A stretch of DNA of 64,000 nucleotides, from positions 62,001-126,000 of the forward strand of contig NZ_JAJTNP010000002.1 in NCBI RefSeq assembly GCF_021311115.1, written 5' to 3'. Position numbers and translations under genes: made by a program. Source of the DNA: Chryseobacterium gwangjuense (GTDB taxonomy: Bacteria > Bacteroidota > Bacteroidia > Flavobacteriales > Weeksellaceae). Below, piece by piece: positions 1 to 7,063 of the stretch (the stretch's first letter is position 1; each line of letters starts with the position of its first letter). The notes beneath the pieces were generated by a model. It was given only the letters and a program-made list of their open reading frames with translations, had not been told where the DNA came from and did no database searches.

Positions 1-1
1 A

Positions 2-241
2 GTTTCTAAATTTGTTCCTTTCGGACATGGGTATTCAACTTTCATGAAAGGTTGTGTGGTAGATATGCTTCATTTTCCTTTAGTAGACTGGAATGTTCCT
101 GAAAGCTGGCCATTGATCGGAGGAAAACATATTGAATTCTTTAAATACATTTTCAATGTTGCAGATTCAGCGATTACAGTAGGAGCAGCTTTGTTATTAA
201 TTTTCAGAAAAAAGGCGTTTCCGAATGGTTTAGAATTTTAG
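2..241 (+). CDS. lspA: Lipoprotein signal peptidase (signal peptidase II), C-terminal part
   Basis: This reading frame is open from the window edge, so the N-terminus lies upstream. LspA is an inner-membrane aspartyl protease that cleaves the signal peptide of prolipoproteins after diacylglyceryl transfer. The visible part carries the family's second catalytic block, with VVDMLHFPLVDW followed by FNVADSAITVG, in which the Asp of NVADS is the catalytic aspartate. A last hydrophobic helix (GAALLLIF) and a short basic tail follow, which is the normal family ending. The window encodes several lipoproteins that would be its substrates. The family assignment is firm; only about 79 residues are visible. 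Confidence 0.9.
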   Translation, partial: VSKFVPFGHGYSTFMKGCVVDMLHFPLVDWNVPESWPLIGGKHIEFFKYIFNVADSAITVGAALLLIFRKKAFPNGLEF

Positions 242-256
242 AACCGAATACACTCA

Positions 257-901
257 ATGAAAAAAATTATTAAAACAATATTTAAATCTTTCCTGCTTCT
301 TCTTGTCGCAGGAATTATTTTTATCGCCTGGGCGAATTACAGCATCAAAAAAGACAGCGCCACCTTTGTTTCCTACGCCATTGCAGATATTCCACAGACC
401 AAAACAGCCCTTCTTTTGGGAACCGGAAAAAATCTAAGCAACGGAATGCCCAATGCTTATTTCTACAACAGAATACAGGCAACCGCAGATCTATACAAAA
501 GCGGAAAAATACAATATATCATTGTAAGTGGCGACAACGGCACAAAAGATTATAACGAACCGGAAGATATGCAAATGGAGCTTATTAAAAACGGGGTTCC
601 TCAGGACAGAATCATTTTGGATCATGCAGGTTTCAGAACACTGGATTCTGTAGTGAGAGCGAAGGAAATTTTTGGACAAACCAATTTGATTATTGTTTCG
701 CAAAAGTTTCATAATGAAAGAGCTGTTTTCTTGGCTCAACAAAACGGAATCAAAGCTTTTGGATATAACGCCGCAGATGTCAACAAATATGCAGGTTTTA
801 AAACCAATATACGGGAATATTTCGCTAAAGCTAAAGCTTATTGGGATTTGATTTTAGGGGTTCAACCTAAATTTGGAGGAGAGAAAATTTTGATTCCTTA
901 A
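257..901 (+). CDS. SanA/YdcF-family (DUF218) envelope protein
   Basis: A 214-residue protein with one N-terminal membrane helix (about residues 10-26) and an extracytoplasmic DUF218 domain. The domain shows the family pattern: ALLLGTGKNLSNG early, then YIIVSGDNG, a PEDM segment, RTLDSVVRAKEI and LIIVSQKFHNERA. E. coli SanA is linked to envelope permeability and vancomycin resistance at high temperature, and related ElyC acts in peptidoglycan and lipid-carrier metabolism; the exact reaction is not known. It follows lspA by 15 bases and is probably co-transcribed with it. The family call is confident, the function is not. Confidence 0.85.
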   Translation: MKKIIKTIFKSFLLLLVAGIIFIAWANYSIKKDSATFVSYAIADIPQTKTALLLGTGKNLSNGMPNAYFYNRIQATADLYKSGKIQYIIVSGDNGTKDYNEPEDMQMELIKNGVPQDRIILDHAGFRTLDSVVRAKEIFGQTNLIIVSQKFHNERAVFLAQQNGIKAFGYNAADVNKYAGFKTNIREYFAKAKAYWDLILGVQPKFGGEKILIP

Positions 902-924
902 TTTCATATAGACTTTTTCAACGC

Positions 925-954
925 AAAGTTTTAATTTAACTAATTAAAAACTTT
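925..954. repeat. AT-rich hairpin downstream of the SanA-like gene
   Basis: AAAGTTTTAATT and AATTAAAAACTTT face each other across a 5-base loop and pair almost perfectly, with one extra base in the second arm. No T-run follows, so it is a weak terminator candidate. The flanking words acgcaaag and aagcaaag suggest a remnant of a dispersed intergenic repeat. The rest of the 902-1186 gap holds no convincing reading frame. Confidence 0.35.
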
Positions 955-1145
955 AAGTAAGCAAAGATTGATCAACAAGTTGATTTGATGAAGCTATGTT
1001 TCAAGCTTAGTGTAACAAATTGAGTTGTCCTTGTTTTCTAAAAAGAATGAGCTGAAAAATAAAGCCGTTGCATTTAAATTAACCCTTAAATAAGGATAAA
1101 ACACAATCATCTATTAAAATCCGTGGAATCTGCTGGAGAAATCCC

Positions 1146-1153
1146 TAAATTTG
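1146..1153 (+). promoter_or_regulatory. Probable -7 box of the trpS promoter
   Basis: TAAATTTG matches the Bacteroidetes housekeeping -7 consensus TAnnTTTG exactly and lies 33 bases before the trpS start codon. The expected -33 TTG is only weakly represented upstream (around TGG). A transcript would begin near 1160 with a short AT-rich leader. Confidence 0.5.
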
Positions 1154-1186
1154 CAATTCATTAATTTTTAAAATAAATTTTAAACA

Positions 1187-2155
1187 ATGTCAAGAATTCT
1201 TACCGGCATTCAAGCCACCGGAACACCACACCTTGGAAACTTGTTGGGTGCAATTATTCCTGCAATTGAACTATCAAAACAGGAAGGAAACGAATCATTT
1301 TTATTTATCGCCAATCTGCATTCATTAACGCAGATTAAAGATGCAAAAGTACTTAAACAGAATACCTACGAGATTGCTGCGGCTTGGCTTGCTTGTGGAT
1401 TAGATACTGAAAAAACATTTTTTTACAGACAGAGTGATATCCCTGAGACCTGTGAACTTTCTTGGCATTTATCATGTTTTTTTCCTTATCAGAGATTAAC
1501 GTTAGCACATTCATTTAAAGATAAGGCAGACCGACTTCAGGATGTAAATGCAGGTTTGTTTACCTACCCGGTTTTAATGGCTGCAGATATTTTATTGTAT
1601 GATGCGGAGATTGTACCTGTAGGGAAAGACCAGCTTCAACACTTGGAAATTGCCCGTGATGTCGCTTCAAGATTCAATAATCAGATGGGAGAAGTTTTTG
1701 TTCTGCCTCAATCTGAGCTTCAGGAAGACACCAAATATGTTCCCGGAACAGACGGGCGCAAAATGTCTAAATCGATGGGAAATATCATCAATATTTTCTT
1801 ACCTGAAAAAGAACTGAAAAAGCAGGTCATGAGCATTGAATCAGATTCTAAATCATTGGAAGAACCTAAAGATCCTGAAACTGACAAAACATTTGCGATC
1901 TATCAACTGATTGCAACACCAGAACAAACTGAAGAGCTAAGAGCAAAATATTTAGCAGGAAACTTCGGTTACGGTCACGCTAAAAAAGAATTGTTGGATT
2001 TAATCCTTGCAAGGTTCGAAAAGGAAAGAGAGTTATTCTCTTACTACATGAACAATCTTGATGAATTGGAAGCCAAACTTCAGAATGGAGCAGAAAAAAC
2101 AAGAGTCATTGCGACTACTACTATTAAAAGAGTAAGAGAAAGTTTAGGAATTTAG
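1187..2155 (+). CDS. trpS: Tryptophanyl-tRNA synthetase
   Basis: This cytoplasmic class I aminoacyl-tRNA synthetase charges tRNA-Trp with tryptophan using ATP. It is 322 residues long, the usual bacterial TrpRS size. The HIGH-type signature appears as TGTPHLGN at residues 11-18 and the KMSKS loop is exact at residues 192-196. The internal segment PVLMAADILLYDAEIVPVGKDQLQHLE is characteristic of TrpRS adenylate and tryptophan binding. The ATG at 1187 starts directly at the conserved N-terminal strand (MSRILTGIQATG). It is monocistronic, with its own promoter-like box upstream and a strong GC-rich hairpin downstream. Confidence 0.97.
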   Translation: MSRILTGIQATGTPHLGNLLGAIIPAIELSKQEGNESFLFIANLHSLTQIKDAKVLKQNTYEIAAAWLACGLDTEKTFFYRQSDIPETCELSWHLSCFFPYQRLTLAHSFKDKADRLQDVNAGLFTYPVLMAADILLYDAEIVPVGKDQLQHLEIARDVASRFNNQMGEVFVLPQSELQEDTKYVPGTDGRKMSKSMGNIINIFLPEKELKKQVMSIESDSKSLEEPKDPETDKTFAIYQLIATPEQTEELRAKYLAGNFGYGHAKKELLDLILARFEKERELFSYYMNNLDELEAKLQNGAEKTRVIATTTIKRVRESLGI

Positions 2156-2175
2156 TATTTTTTACTTGTAAATAT

Positions 2176-2208
2176 AGTTTCGGCGGCACCTTTGGTGCCG
2201 CCGAAACT
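2176..2208. terminator. GC-rich perfect hairpin between convergent trpS and HAD genes
   Basis: A 15-base arm (AGTTTCGGCGGCACC) pairs perfectly with its complement across a 3-base loop (TTT). The arm is far more GC-rich than the surroundings. It lies 20 bases after trpS and ends 1 base before the stop codon of the convergent HAD gene, so it probably ends transcription in both directions. No clear T-run follows on either strand, so a palindromic repeat is the alternative. Confidence 0.65.
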
Positions 2209-2209
2209 C

Positions 2210-2905
2210 TTATAAATAGTCTTTAATCTGTAAAAGGTGTTTAATTACTTTCAATCCCTCTTCTTCTTTATTTTCATTCAAAACATCAAAGAAAATCACA
2301 TCCAATCCGAAGTTTTGTGCGCCCACAACATCTGCAATCCAATCATCTCCGATTAAAATACTGTTTTCTTTTGCAGCATCAGAAAGACTTAATGAATATT
2401 CAAAAATTTCCGGACGAGGCTTTCTTACACCAACTGTATCTGCACTGGTAATTGTTTGAAAGTATTTATCAATTCCTGATAAAATACACTTTCTTTCCGT
2501 CACTTCTTTAAAACCGTTGGAAATAATATGTAAAGTATAATTTTTAGCTTTAAGATACTCTAAAATATATTCTGCACCTTCCACAAGCTCATTATGATTA
2601 AGAATTCTATCTAAGAAATGTTCTTCAAAATACATCGCCAATTCTTCATCATCCACATTGAAATGATGAAAGGTATCGTAGAAACGATGATTTCTCAGAT
2701 ATTCCTTATCGATAATTCCATCCCTGATTTTCTCCCAGAGACTTTCATTGATTTCGTGATAAACAGAGTGGAATTCTTCAAAATCTATATTGTATTTTAA
2801 CGAGATTTCTTCTTTTTCAAAAAGGTCTTTAATTGTTAAATAAGCATTCTTGCGGTGATCCCAAATCGTATTGTCTAGATCAAAAAAAATGTGCTGAATT
2901 TTCAT
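2210..2905 (-). CDS. YjjG-family HAD hydrolase (noncanonical pyrimidine nucleotidase)
   Basis: The product belongs to the haloacid dehalogenase superfamily. Motif I is FFDLDNTIWDH (nucleophile and acid-base Asp), motif II is ISNG, and the C-terminal motif III/IV block is KPRPEIFEYSL followed by LIGDDWIADVVGA. Length and sequence resemble the YjjG group, which dephosphorylates nucleoside monophosphates and removes noncanonical pyrimidines. I chose the start at 2905 (MKIQHIFFDLD) rather than an ATG three codons upstream, because the conserved strand begins there. A small basic protein gene and an ECF sigma factor lie upstream on the same strand. Confidence 0.85.
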   Translation of the reverse strand: MKIQHIFFDLDNTIWDHRKNAYLTIKDLFEKEEISLKYNIDFEEFHSVYHEINESLWEKIRDGIIDKEYLRNHRFYDTFHHFNVDDEELAMYFEEHFLDRILNHNELVEGAEYILEYLKAKNYTLHIISNGFKEVTERKCILSGIDKYFQTITSADTVGVRKPRPEIFEYSLSLSDAAKENSILIGDDWIADVVGAQNFGLDVIFFDVLNENKEEEGLKVIKHLLQIKDYL

Positions 2906-2925
2906 ACAGCACAAAATTACTTATT

Positions 2926-3060
2926 TTAATTTTTGGAAATCGGATAATTTTTAGTCTTTGTCTTAACGATTTCCACACTCTTGGAATAGTTAAGCAAAAA
3001 CTCAATCGTTTCTTTTTTTGGTTTCAAAGCTTTCACTTTTAAGGAATCATTTTTTTTCAT
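2926..3060 (-). CDS. Small basic protein, 44 residues, unknown function
   Basis: An ATG at 3060 opens a 44-codon frame ending in TAA at 2926. The product begins MKKNDSLKVKALKPKKETI and is rich in lysine, with no hydrophobic segment. It fits between the sigma factor (stop 50 bases upstream) and the HAD gene (start 20 bases downstream), same strand, without overlap. Lysine-rich short proteins of this kind are often found in Flavobacteriia. Function is unknown; nucleic-acid binding would fit the charge but is a guess. It could be spurious, though a clean start, a clean stop and tight packing argue for a real gene. Confidence 0.55.
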   Translation of the reverse strand: MKKNDSLKVKALKPKKETIEFLLNYSKSVEIVKTKTKNYPISKN

Positions 3061-3110
3061 AGGCGAACAAAAGTATTTTCCTTAAAACGAGAATTTTATT
3101 AAATTATTAT

Positions 3111-3701
3111 CTATCTCGTCAAGATTATGTTATTTTCTTCCATGATTTTTCTCAGGTTAATTAATGCATAACGTACTCTTCCTAATGTTGTATTGATACT
3201 CATATCAGTATGATCCGCAATTTCTTTGAAGCTGAGACCGTCAAAAAACCTTAATTTAATGACTTCCTGCTGGTTTTGAGGAAGGAATTGAAGCATTCTT
3301 AAAAGATCTTCCTGGATTTGATTGGTCACCAATTGGTCTTCAATATTTTCAGAAGGTTCTCTTAATAAATCAAATATAGAATATTCATCGGTTTCAAAAG
3401 TAGTTTCCGAAACTTTGATGTTTTTTGATTTTGCTCTGAAATGATCAATAATAAGATTATGAGCAATTCTTTTTGCCCAAAGAATGAACTTTCCTTCTTC
3501 GTTATAGCGTCCTTCCTTCAGCATGACAATAATTTTCATGAAAGTATCCTGAAAAACATCATTGGCTAAATCTTCATCATTAATTTTGTAAAAAATGAAT
3601 GTATAGAGTTCTCTCTGATGACGATGGATAAGCGTTGATAATGCGCCTTCGTCTCCTTTCTGATAAAGGGAAATTAGTAAACTATCCGATTTTGATTTCA
3701 T
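3111..3701 (-). CDS. ECF-type RNA polymerase sigma factor
   Basis: A 196-residue sigma-70 family protein with only regions 2 and 4, the extracytoplasmic-function layout. Region 2 spans about residues 20-90 and includes NDVFQDTFMKII and FILWAKRIAHNLIIDHFR. Region 4 is near the C-terminus with LPQNQQEVIKLRFFDGLSFKEIA and a helix-turn-helix at MSINTTLGRVRYAL. No anti-sigma factor is encoded next to it, which is common for this housekeeping-like ECF group in Bacteroidetes. A palindrome CCAGAT-N5-ATCTGG lies 43 bases before the start. An ECF-type promoter upstream of the barrel gene at 29553 could be a target of this or another sigma factor. Confidence 0.92.
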   Translation of the reverse strand: MKSKSDSLLISLYQKGDEGALSTLIHRHQRELYTFIFYKINDEDLANDVFQDTFMKIIVMLKEGRYNEEGKFILWAKRIAHNLIIDHFRAKSKNIKVSETTFETDEYSIFDLLREPSENIEDQLVTNQIQEDLLRMLQFLPQNQQEVIKLRFFDGLSFKEIADHTDMSINTTLGRVRYALINLRKIMEENNIILTR

Positions 3702-3743
3702 AACTTCTTCTCAATAATAAAAAATTTGTAGACAAGTATATAT

Positions 3744-3760
3744 CCAGATATTTAATCTGG
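3744..3760. promoter_or_regulatory. Palindrome upstream of the sigma factor gene
   Basis: CCAGAT-ATTTA-ATCTGG is a perfect 6-base inverted repeat with a 5-base spacer, 43 bases before the sigma factor start. It could be an operator or a leader hairpin. No T-run follows on the minus strand. Confidence 0.3.
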
Positions 3761-3900
3761 CTTTAACTATAAATACAAAACAGTTTTTTAGAGTAAAGTC
3801 GAATCAATAGGCAGTACAATTTTTATATGGTGTAAATATAATAATTTTTTAATAACTGTTAACCTATTATTAATTTTTTATCAAAAAAATTTAAAAATAA

Positions 3901-4392
3901 TCAATTAAACATATCACGAATGAATACAGTAGGGATATTTAGTGTAAAATTAATATTTAACCCCTCCATTTTTTTACCGTTTAATCTTGCATTACCTATA
4001 GGAAATGCATACCCTCCTGTAAGATCCAGAATCCCAAAAAGAGAAATTCCAACCTTTGGAGCAAGATATTTATTCGTTCCTTCCGCTCCAATAAGGAAAT
4101 AATATGAGTGATAAAAATCTACATTTTTTTCAAAATTTAACAAAACATCAGCTGAAAGTTTTGGCATTACAGCAAATTGAGAATTTGCAGAACCCATTAA
4201 CGCAGAACCTCCCAAACGGTAAATAACATCATCATTCTTCAGAAATAGTAATTTACCTCCTACTTCCCCAAAACTTTGGTTTTGGTAAACATACCCTACA
4301 TTAATCATCTTATGCATAGTATATTGTGCTTTAGCAAATATGCTTACAAAAAACACCGAAAGTATTGTAATCGCAGTTCTCACATTCATCAT
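3901..4392 (-). CDS. Secreted beta-barrel-like protein of unknown function
   Basis: I do not recognise a named family. The 163-residue product starts with a signal peptide (TILSVFFVSIFAKAQ, cleavage near residue 22). The rest is rich in alternating hydrophobic and aromatic strands such as INVGYVYQNQSFG, GGKLLFLK and VGISLFGILDLTGGYAFPIG, ending in NFTLNIPTVFIRDMFN. This pattern suits a small outer-membrane or periplasmic beta protein. The start could be either of two adjacent ATGs (4392 or 4389). It lies upstream of a strong terminator belonging to metK and looks monocistronic. Confidence 0.7.
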   Translation of the reverse strand: MMNVRTAITILSVFFVSIFAKAQYTMHKMINVGYVYQNQSFGEVGGKLLFLKNDDVIYRLGGSALMGSANSQFAVMPKLSADVLLNFEKNVDFYHSYYFLIGAEGTNKYLAPKVGISLFGILDLTGGYAFPIGNARLNGKKMEGLNINFTLNIPTVFIRDMFN

Positions 4393-4418
4393 CTTAAATC
4401 TATTTATGGTGTAAAATT

Positions 4419-4450
4419 AAAAAAAACTGCCTTACCCGAAGATAAAGCAG
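4419..4450 (-). terminator. Intrinsic terminator of metK
   Basis: On the minus strand a 10-base stem (CTGCTTTATC with GGTAAGGCAG, two G-T pairs) closes a UUCG tetraloop and is followed by a run of eight T. It begins 24 bases after the metK stop codon. This is a canonical Rho-independent terminator. Confidence 0.9.
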
Positions 4451-4474
4451 CCTATATTATTATTTAAAACAAAA

Positions 4475-5755
4475 TTAAATTCCGAAAGAAGCTTTAATTT
4501 CGTCTACTTTGTCTAATTTCTCCCAAGTAAAGAATTCTAAACCTGTAAGAGTCAATTCGTTTTTCTGTCCTTTATTGAAGGTTTTATCAGCTACATAGCT
4601 TTCTCTTCCCATGTGTCCGTAAGAAGCAGTATCCTGATAAATCGGGTTTCTTAGCTTTAAGTTCTGTTCGATTGCATAAGGTCTTAAATCGAAGATAGTA
4701 GAAACTTTTTTAGCAATATCACCATCATGAAGATCTACTTTTGCAGTTCCGTAAGTATTGATGTATAAACCACAAGGTTCAGCAACACCAATTGCGTAAG
4801 AAACCTGTACTAAAACCTCATCAGCAATACCGGCAGCTACTAAGTTTTTAGCGATGTGCCTTGTTGCATAAGCAGCACTTCTGTCTACTTTTGAAGGATC
4901 TTTTCCAGAGAAAGCACCACCACCGTGAGCTCCTTTTCCTCCGTAGGTATCAACAATAATTTTTCTTCCTGTAAGACCTGTATCTCCATGAGGACCACCG
5001 ATTACAAATTTACCCGTCGGGTTGATATGATATTTAATCTGATCGTTGAATAATACTTTAATTTCTTCAGGCTGTTGAGCAACTACTCTCGGAATCAAAA
5101 TATTTTTGATGTCTTCGCGAATTTTGTTCAACATTTCTTCTTCAGAACCAAAATCATCATGCTGAGTAGAAACTACGATAGAATCTATTCTGATTGGTTT
5201 GTGATCATCAGAATATTCAATAGTAACCTGGCTTTTTGCATCAGGACGAAGATATTTGATTTCAGAGTCTTCTCTTCTGATTGTTGAAAGTTCTTTAAGA
5301 ATAGTATGTGCTAAATCCAGCGCCAAAGGCATATAGTTTGCTGTTTCGTTCGTAGCGTAACCAAACATCATTCCCTGATCTCCTGCACCTTGAGCATTTG
5401 CTTTTGCTTCAAAAGATTCATCTACAACAGCTCTGTCAACCCCTTGATTGATATCCGGAGACTGTTCGTGAATTGCAGAAATAACTCCACAAGAATCACC
5501 ATTGAACATATATTCTCCTTTTGTATACCCAATTCCGTTGATCACTTCTCTTGCAATGGTTTGAACATCAAGATAAGCATCTGATTTTACTTCCCCAGCA
5601 AGAACTACCTGCCCGGTTGTAACAAGCGTTTCACAAGCTACTTTTGAGTTTTTATCGTATGCTAAGAAATGATCGATTAATGCATCGGAAATCTGATCGG
5701 CAATTTTATCCGGATGTCCTTCTGAAACGGATTCAGATGTAAATAAATAAGACAT
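4475..5755 (-). CDS. metK: S-adenosylmethionine synthetase
   Basis: MetK makes S-adenosylmethionine from methionine and ATP in the cytoplasm. The 426-residue protein has the family motifs: [18 protein letters not shown] at the N-terminus, the loop [10 protein letters not shown], and the P-loop-like [19 protein letters not shown] with [20 protein letters not shown] before it. The length is slightly above the E. coli enzyme (384), as is usual for Bacteroidetes. A 120-base leader carries a SAM-II riboswitch, so the enzyme is probably repressed by its own product. A strong UUCG-loop terminator follows the gene. Confidence 0.98.
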   Translation of the reverse strand: MSYLFTSESVSEGHPDKIADQISDALIDHFLAYDKNSKVACETLVTTGQVVLAGEVKSDAYLDVQTIAREVINGIGYTKGEYMFNGDSCGVISAIHEQSPDINQGVDRAVVDESFEAKANAQGAGDQGMMFGYATNETANYMPLALDLAHTILKELSTIRREDSEIKYLRPDAKSQVTIEYSDDHKPIRIDSIVVSTQHDDFGSEEEMLNKIREDIKNILIPRVVAQQPEEIKVLFNDQIKYHINPTGKFVIGGPHGDTGLTGRKIIVDTYGGKGAHGGGAFSGKDPSKVDRSAAYATRHIAKNLVAAGIADEVLVQVSYAIGVAEPCGLYINTYGTAKVDLHDGDIAKKVSTIFDLRPYAIEQNLKLRNPIYQDTASYGHMGRESYVADKTFNKGQKNELTLTGLEFFTWEKLDKVDEIKASFGI

Positions 5756-5825
5756 ATTTTTCTATATTGTATTTAGATTAAAAAAATCGAAGAAAAATAA
5801 GATGCCCAGAAAGCCTAAAAAAGAA

Positions 5826-5880
5826 TACTGTTTTAGCATTTTTTTATAGAGGTTGCAATCAGGTCAAATTTCTCCTCGTC
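5826..5880 (-). ncRNA. SAM-II riboswitch in the metK leader
   Basis: On the minus strand GAGG (5877-5874) pairs with CCTC (5852-5849) to form P1. The P1 loop reads AATTTGACCTGATTGCAA, close to the SAM-II consensus loop (ATTTAACC..ATTGCAA). The 3' strand contains AAATGCTAAAACAG, with the hallmark GCTAAAA and the bases needed for the pseudoknot (AATTT with AAAT, CTG with CAG). A promoter ends about 13 bases upstream, so the aptamer sits at the 5' end of the mRNA. Six U residues follow soon after the pseudoknot (5822-5817), which may belong to the expression platform. The start of metK is about 70 bases downstream. Confidence 0.82.
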
Positions 5881-5892
5881 TGTAAACATTTG

Positions 5893-5923
5893 CAAATTTA
5901 AGCACTATTTTTTTAATACTCAA
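5893..5923 (-). promoter_or_regulatory. Promoter of metK
   Basis: On the minus strand TTG (5923-5921), a 20-base spacer and TAAATTTG (5900-5893) match the Bacteroidetes TTG / TAnnTTTG promoter. Transcription would start near 5885, just before the SAM-II aptamer. Confidence 0.7.
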
Positions 5924-5977
5924 ACCTTTTGTTTATTAATTATAATTTTCTTGAAATTAATGGTTTATCCCGCAAAA

Positions 5978-6928
5978 CTATTGTGGCTTTATGCTTACAA
6001 ATTCTTTAGGACTTTCATTATAATTCAGCTTTTTCTCTAAAGATGTTTTGATAGAATGTGATAATTCATCAATAATTTTTTGCTTGAATGTCGGTTTATA
6101 ATAAATAATACTGATTTCTCTGTAAGGGAAAGGCTTTTTGAACCTGAAAACATTCTTTTTCTGTTCTTCAGAAAGCTGGCTTAAAGCCAATTCCGGCAAA
6201 ATACTGATTCCTCCCACTTTGTCTACCATATGTACCAACGTTTGAATATTGGACGCCAGGAAATCCAGATTTTTAGGTTTCAGGGTATTTTCCTTAAGAT
6301 GGCAAATATTCTCGAATTGATTTCTCAAACAGTTTCCTTCTTCAAGAAGCCAAACCTTTTCCACATTTAATTCCTCAGGAACTACATATGAATTCTTTTT
6401 ATTAGCCTCCGTATTCGAGCTGTAAATCATCAACTCTTCATTGAACAGAAAATCCTGATAAAACTCGTCGGCAGAATCGTAAGGTGTCGAAATAATTCCG
6501 GCATCAAGCTCTCCTGCTTTCAATGCTTTCACAATATTATCTGTGGTCATTTCTTTTACATTCATCTGGATTTTCGGGTTTTCTTCCAAAAATTTGAAAA
6601 TCTCAGTAGGTAAAATAAAAGAAGAAACTGTAGGAATAATTCCTAAATTGATCGTTCCTCCTAAAATATTATTTAAAAGATTGGCTTTATTTTTTAATTC
6701 ATTGACAGATTCTATAATCACCTTTGCCTGATCAATAATCTGAAGTCCCACATCTGTCGTACGAATAGGGTGAGTCGTTCTGTCGAAAACTTTAACATCC
6801 AGTTCGTCCTCAAATTTCTGTATCATTGCACTTAACGTCGGCTGTGTAATGAAGCATGCTTGAGCTGCTTTACCAAAATGTTTATACTTATCTACTGCGA
6901 TAAGATACTCCAGTTGCTGAATGTTCAT
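5978..6928 (-). CDS. oxyR: OxyR-like LysR-family regulator of hydrogen peroxide response
   Basis: A 316-residue LysR-type regulator. The N-terminal winged helix-turn-helix (about residues 1-60) has KHFGKAAQACFITQPTLSAMIQKFE. The effector domain contains GNCLRNQFENIC with Cys200 and Cys209, matching the redox pair of E. coli OxyR (CLRDQ..). These form a disulfide on contact with peroxide and switch the protein to activator. It is divergent from a catalase gene, the classical OxyR target, with 135 bases between them. A perfect 13-base palindrome overlaps its own promoter and sits just upstream of the katA promoter, which fits autoregulation plus katA activation. Confidence 0.93.
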   Translation of the reverse strand: MNIQQLEYLIAVDKYKHFGKAAQACFITQPTLSAMIQKFEDELDVKVFDRTTHPIRTTDVGLQIIDQAKVIIESVNELKNKANLLNNILGGTINLGIIPTVSSFILPTEIFKFLEENPKIQMNVKEMTTDNIVKALKAGELDAGIISTPYDSADEFYQDFLFNEELMIYSSNTEANKKNSYVVPEELNVEKVWLLEEGNCLRNQFENICHLKENTLKPKNLDFLASNIQTLVHMVDKVGGISILPELALSQLSEEQKKNVFRFKKPFPYREISIIYYKPTFKQKIIDELSHSIKTSLEKKLNYNESPKEFVSIKPQ

Positions 6929-6949
6929 TGTGATTAATATTATCTATTA

Positions 6950-6978
6950 CAAAGATATAATGTTTTTGCTATTAGCAA
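6950..6978 (-). promoter_or_regulatory. Promoter of oxyR
   Basis: On the minus strand TTG (6978-6976), an 18-base spacer and TATCTTTG (6957-6950) match the Bacteroidetes consensus. The -33 element lies inside the palindrome at 6966-6978. Confidence 0.55.
6966..6978. promoter_or_regulatory. Candidate OxyR operator
   Basis: TTGCTATTAGCAA is a perfect 13-base inverted repeat in the oxyR-katA intergenic region. It covers the -33 element of the oxyR promoter and ends 7 bases before the -33 TTG of the katA promoter. That is the usual place for a LysR-type regulator that represses itself and activates the divergent gene. Confidence 0.5.
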
Positions 6979-6985
6979 TTAAAAA

Positions 6986-7016
6986 TTGAAAGTAAATTTG
7001 ATAATCACTACCTTTA
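6986..7016 (+). promoter_or_regulatory. Promoter of katA
   Basis: TTG (6986-6988), a 20-base spacer and TACCTTTA (7009-7016) match the Bacteroidetes promoter with one deviation (A for G at the last position). The spacing equals that of the metK promoter. TAAATTTG at 6993-7000 is an alternative -7 box. Confidence 0.5.
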
Positions 7017-7063
7017 CATCTTTCTATTTACAATAAGAAGTTTCTCATTCTAAAGATAAATTT

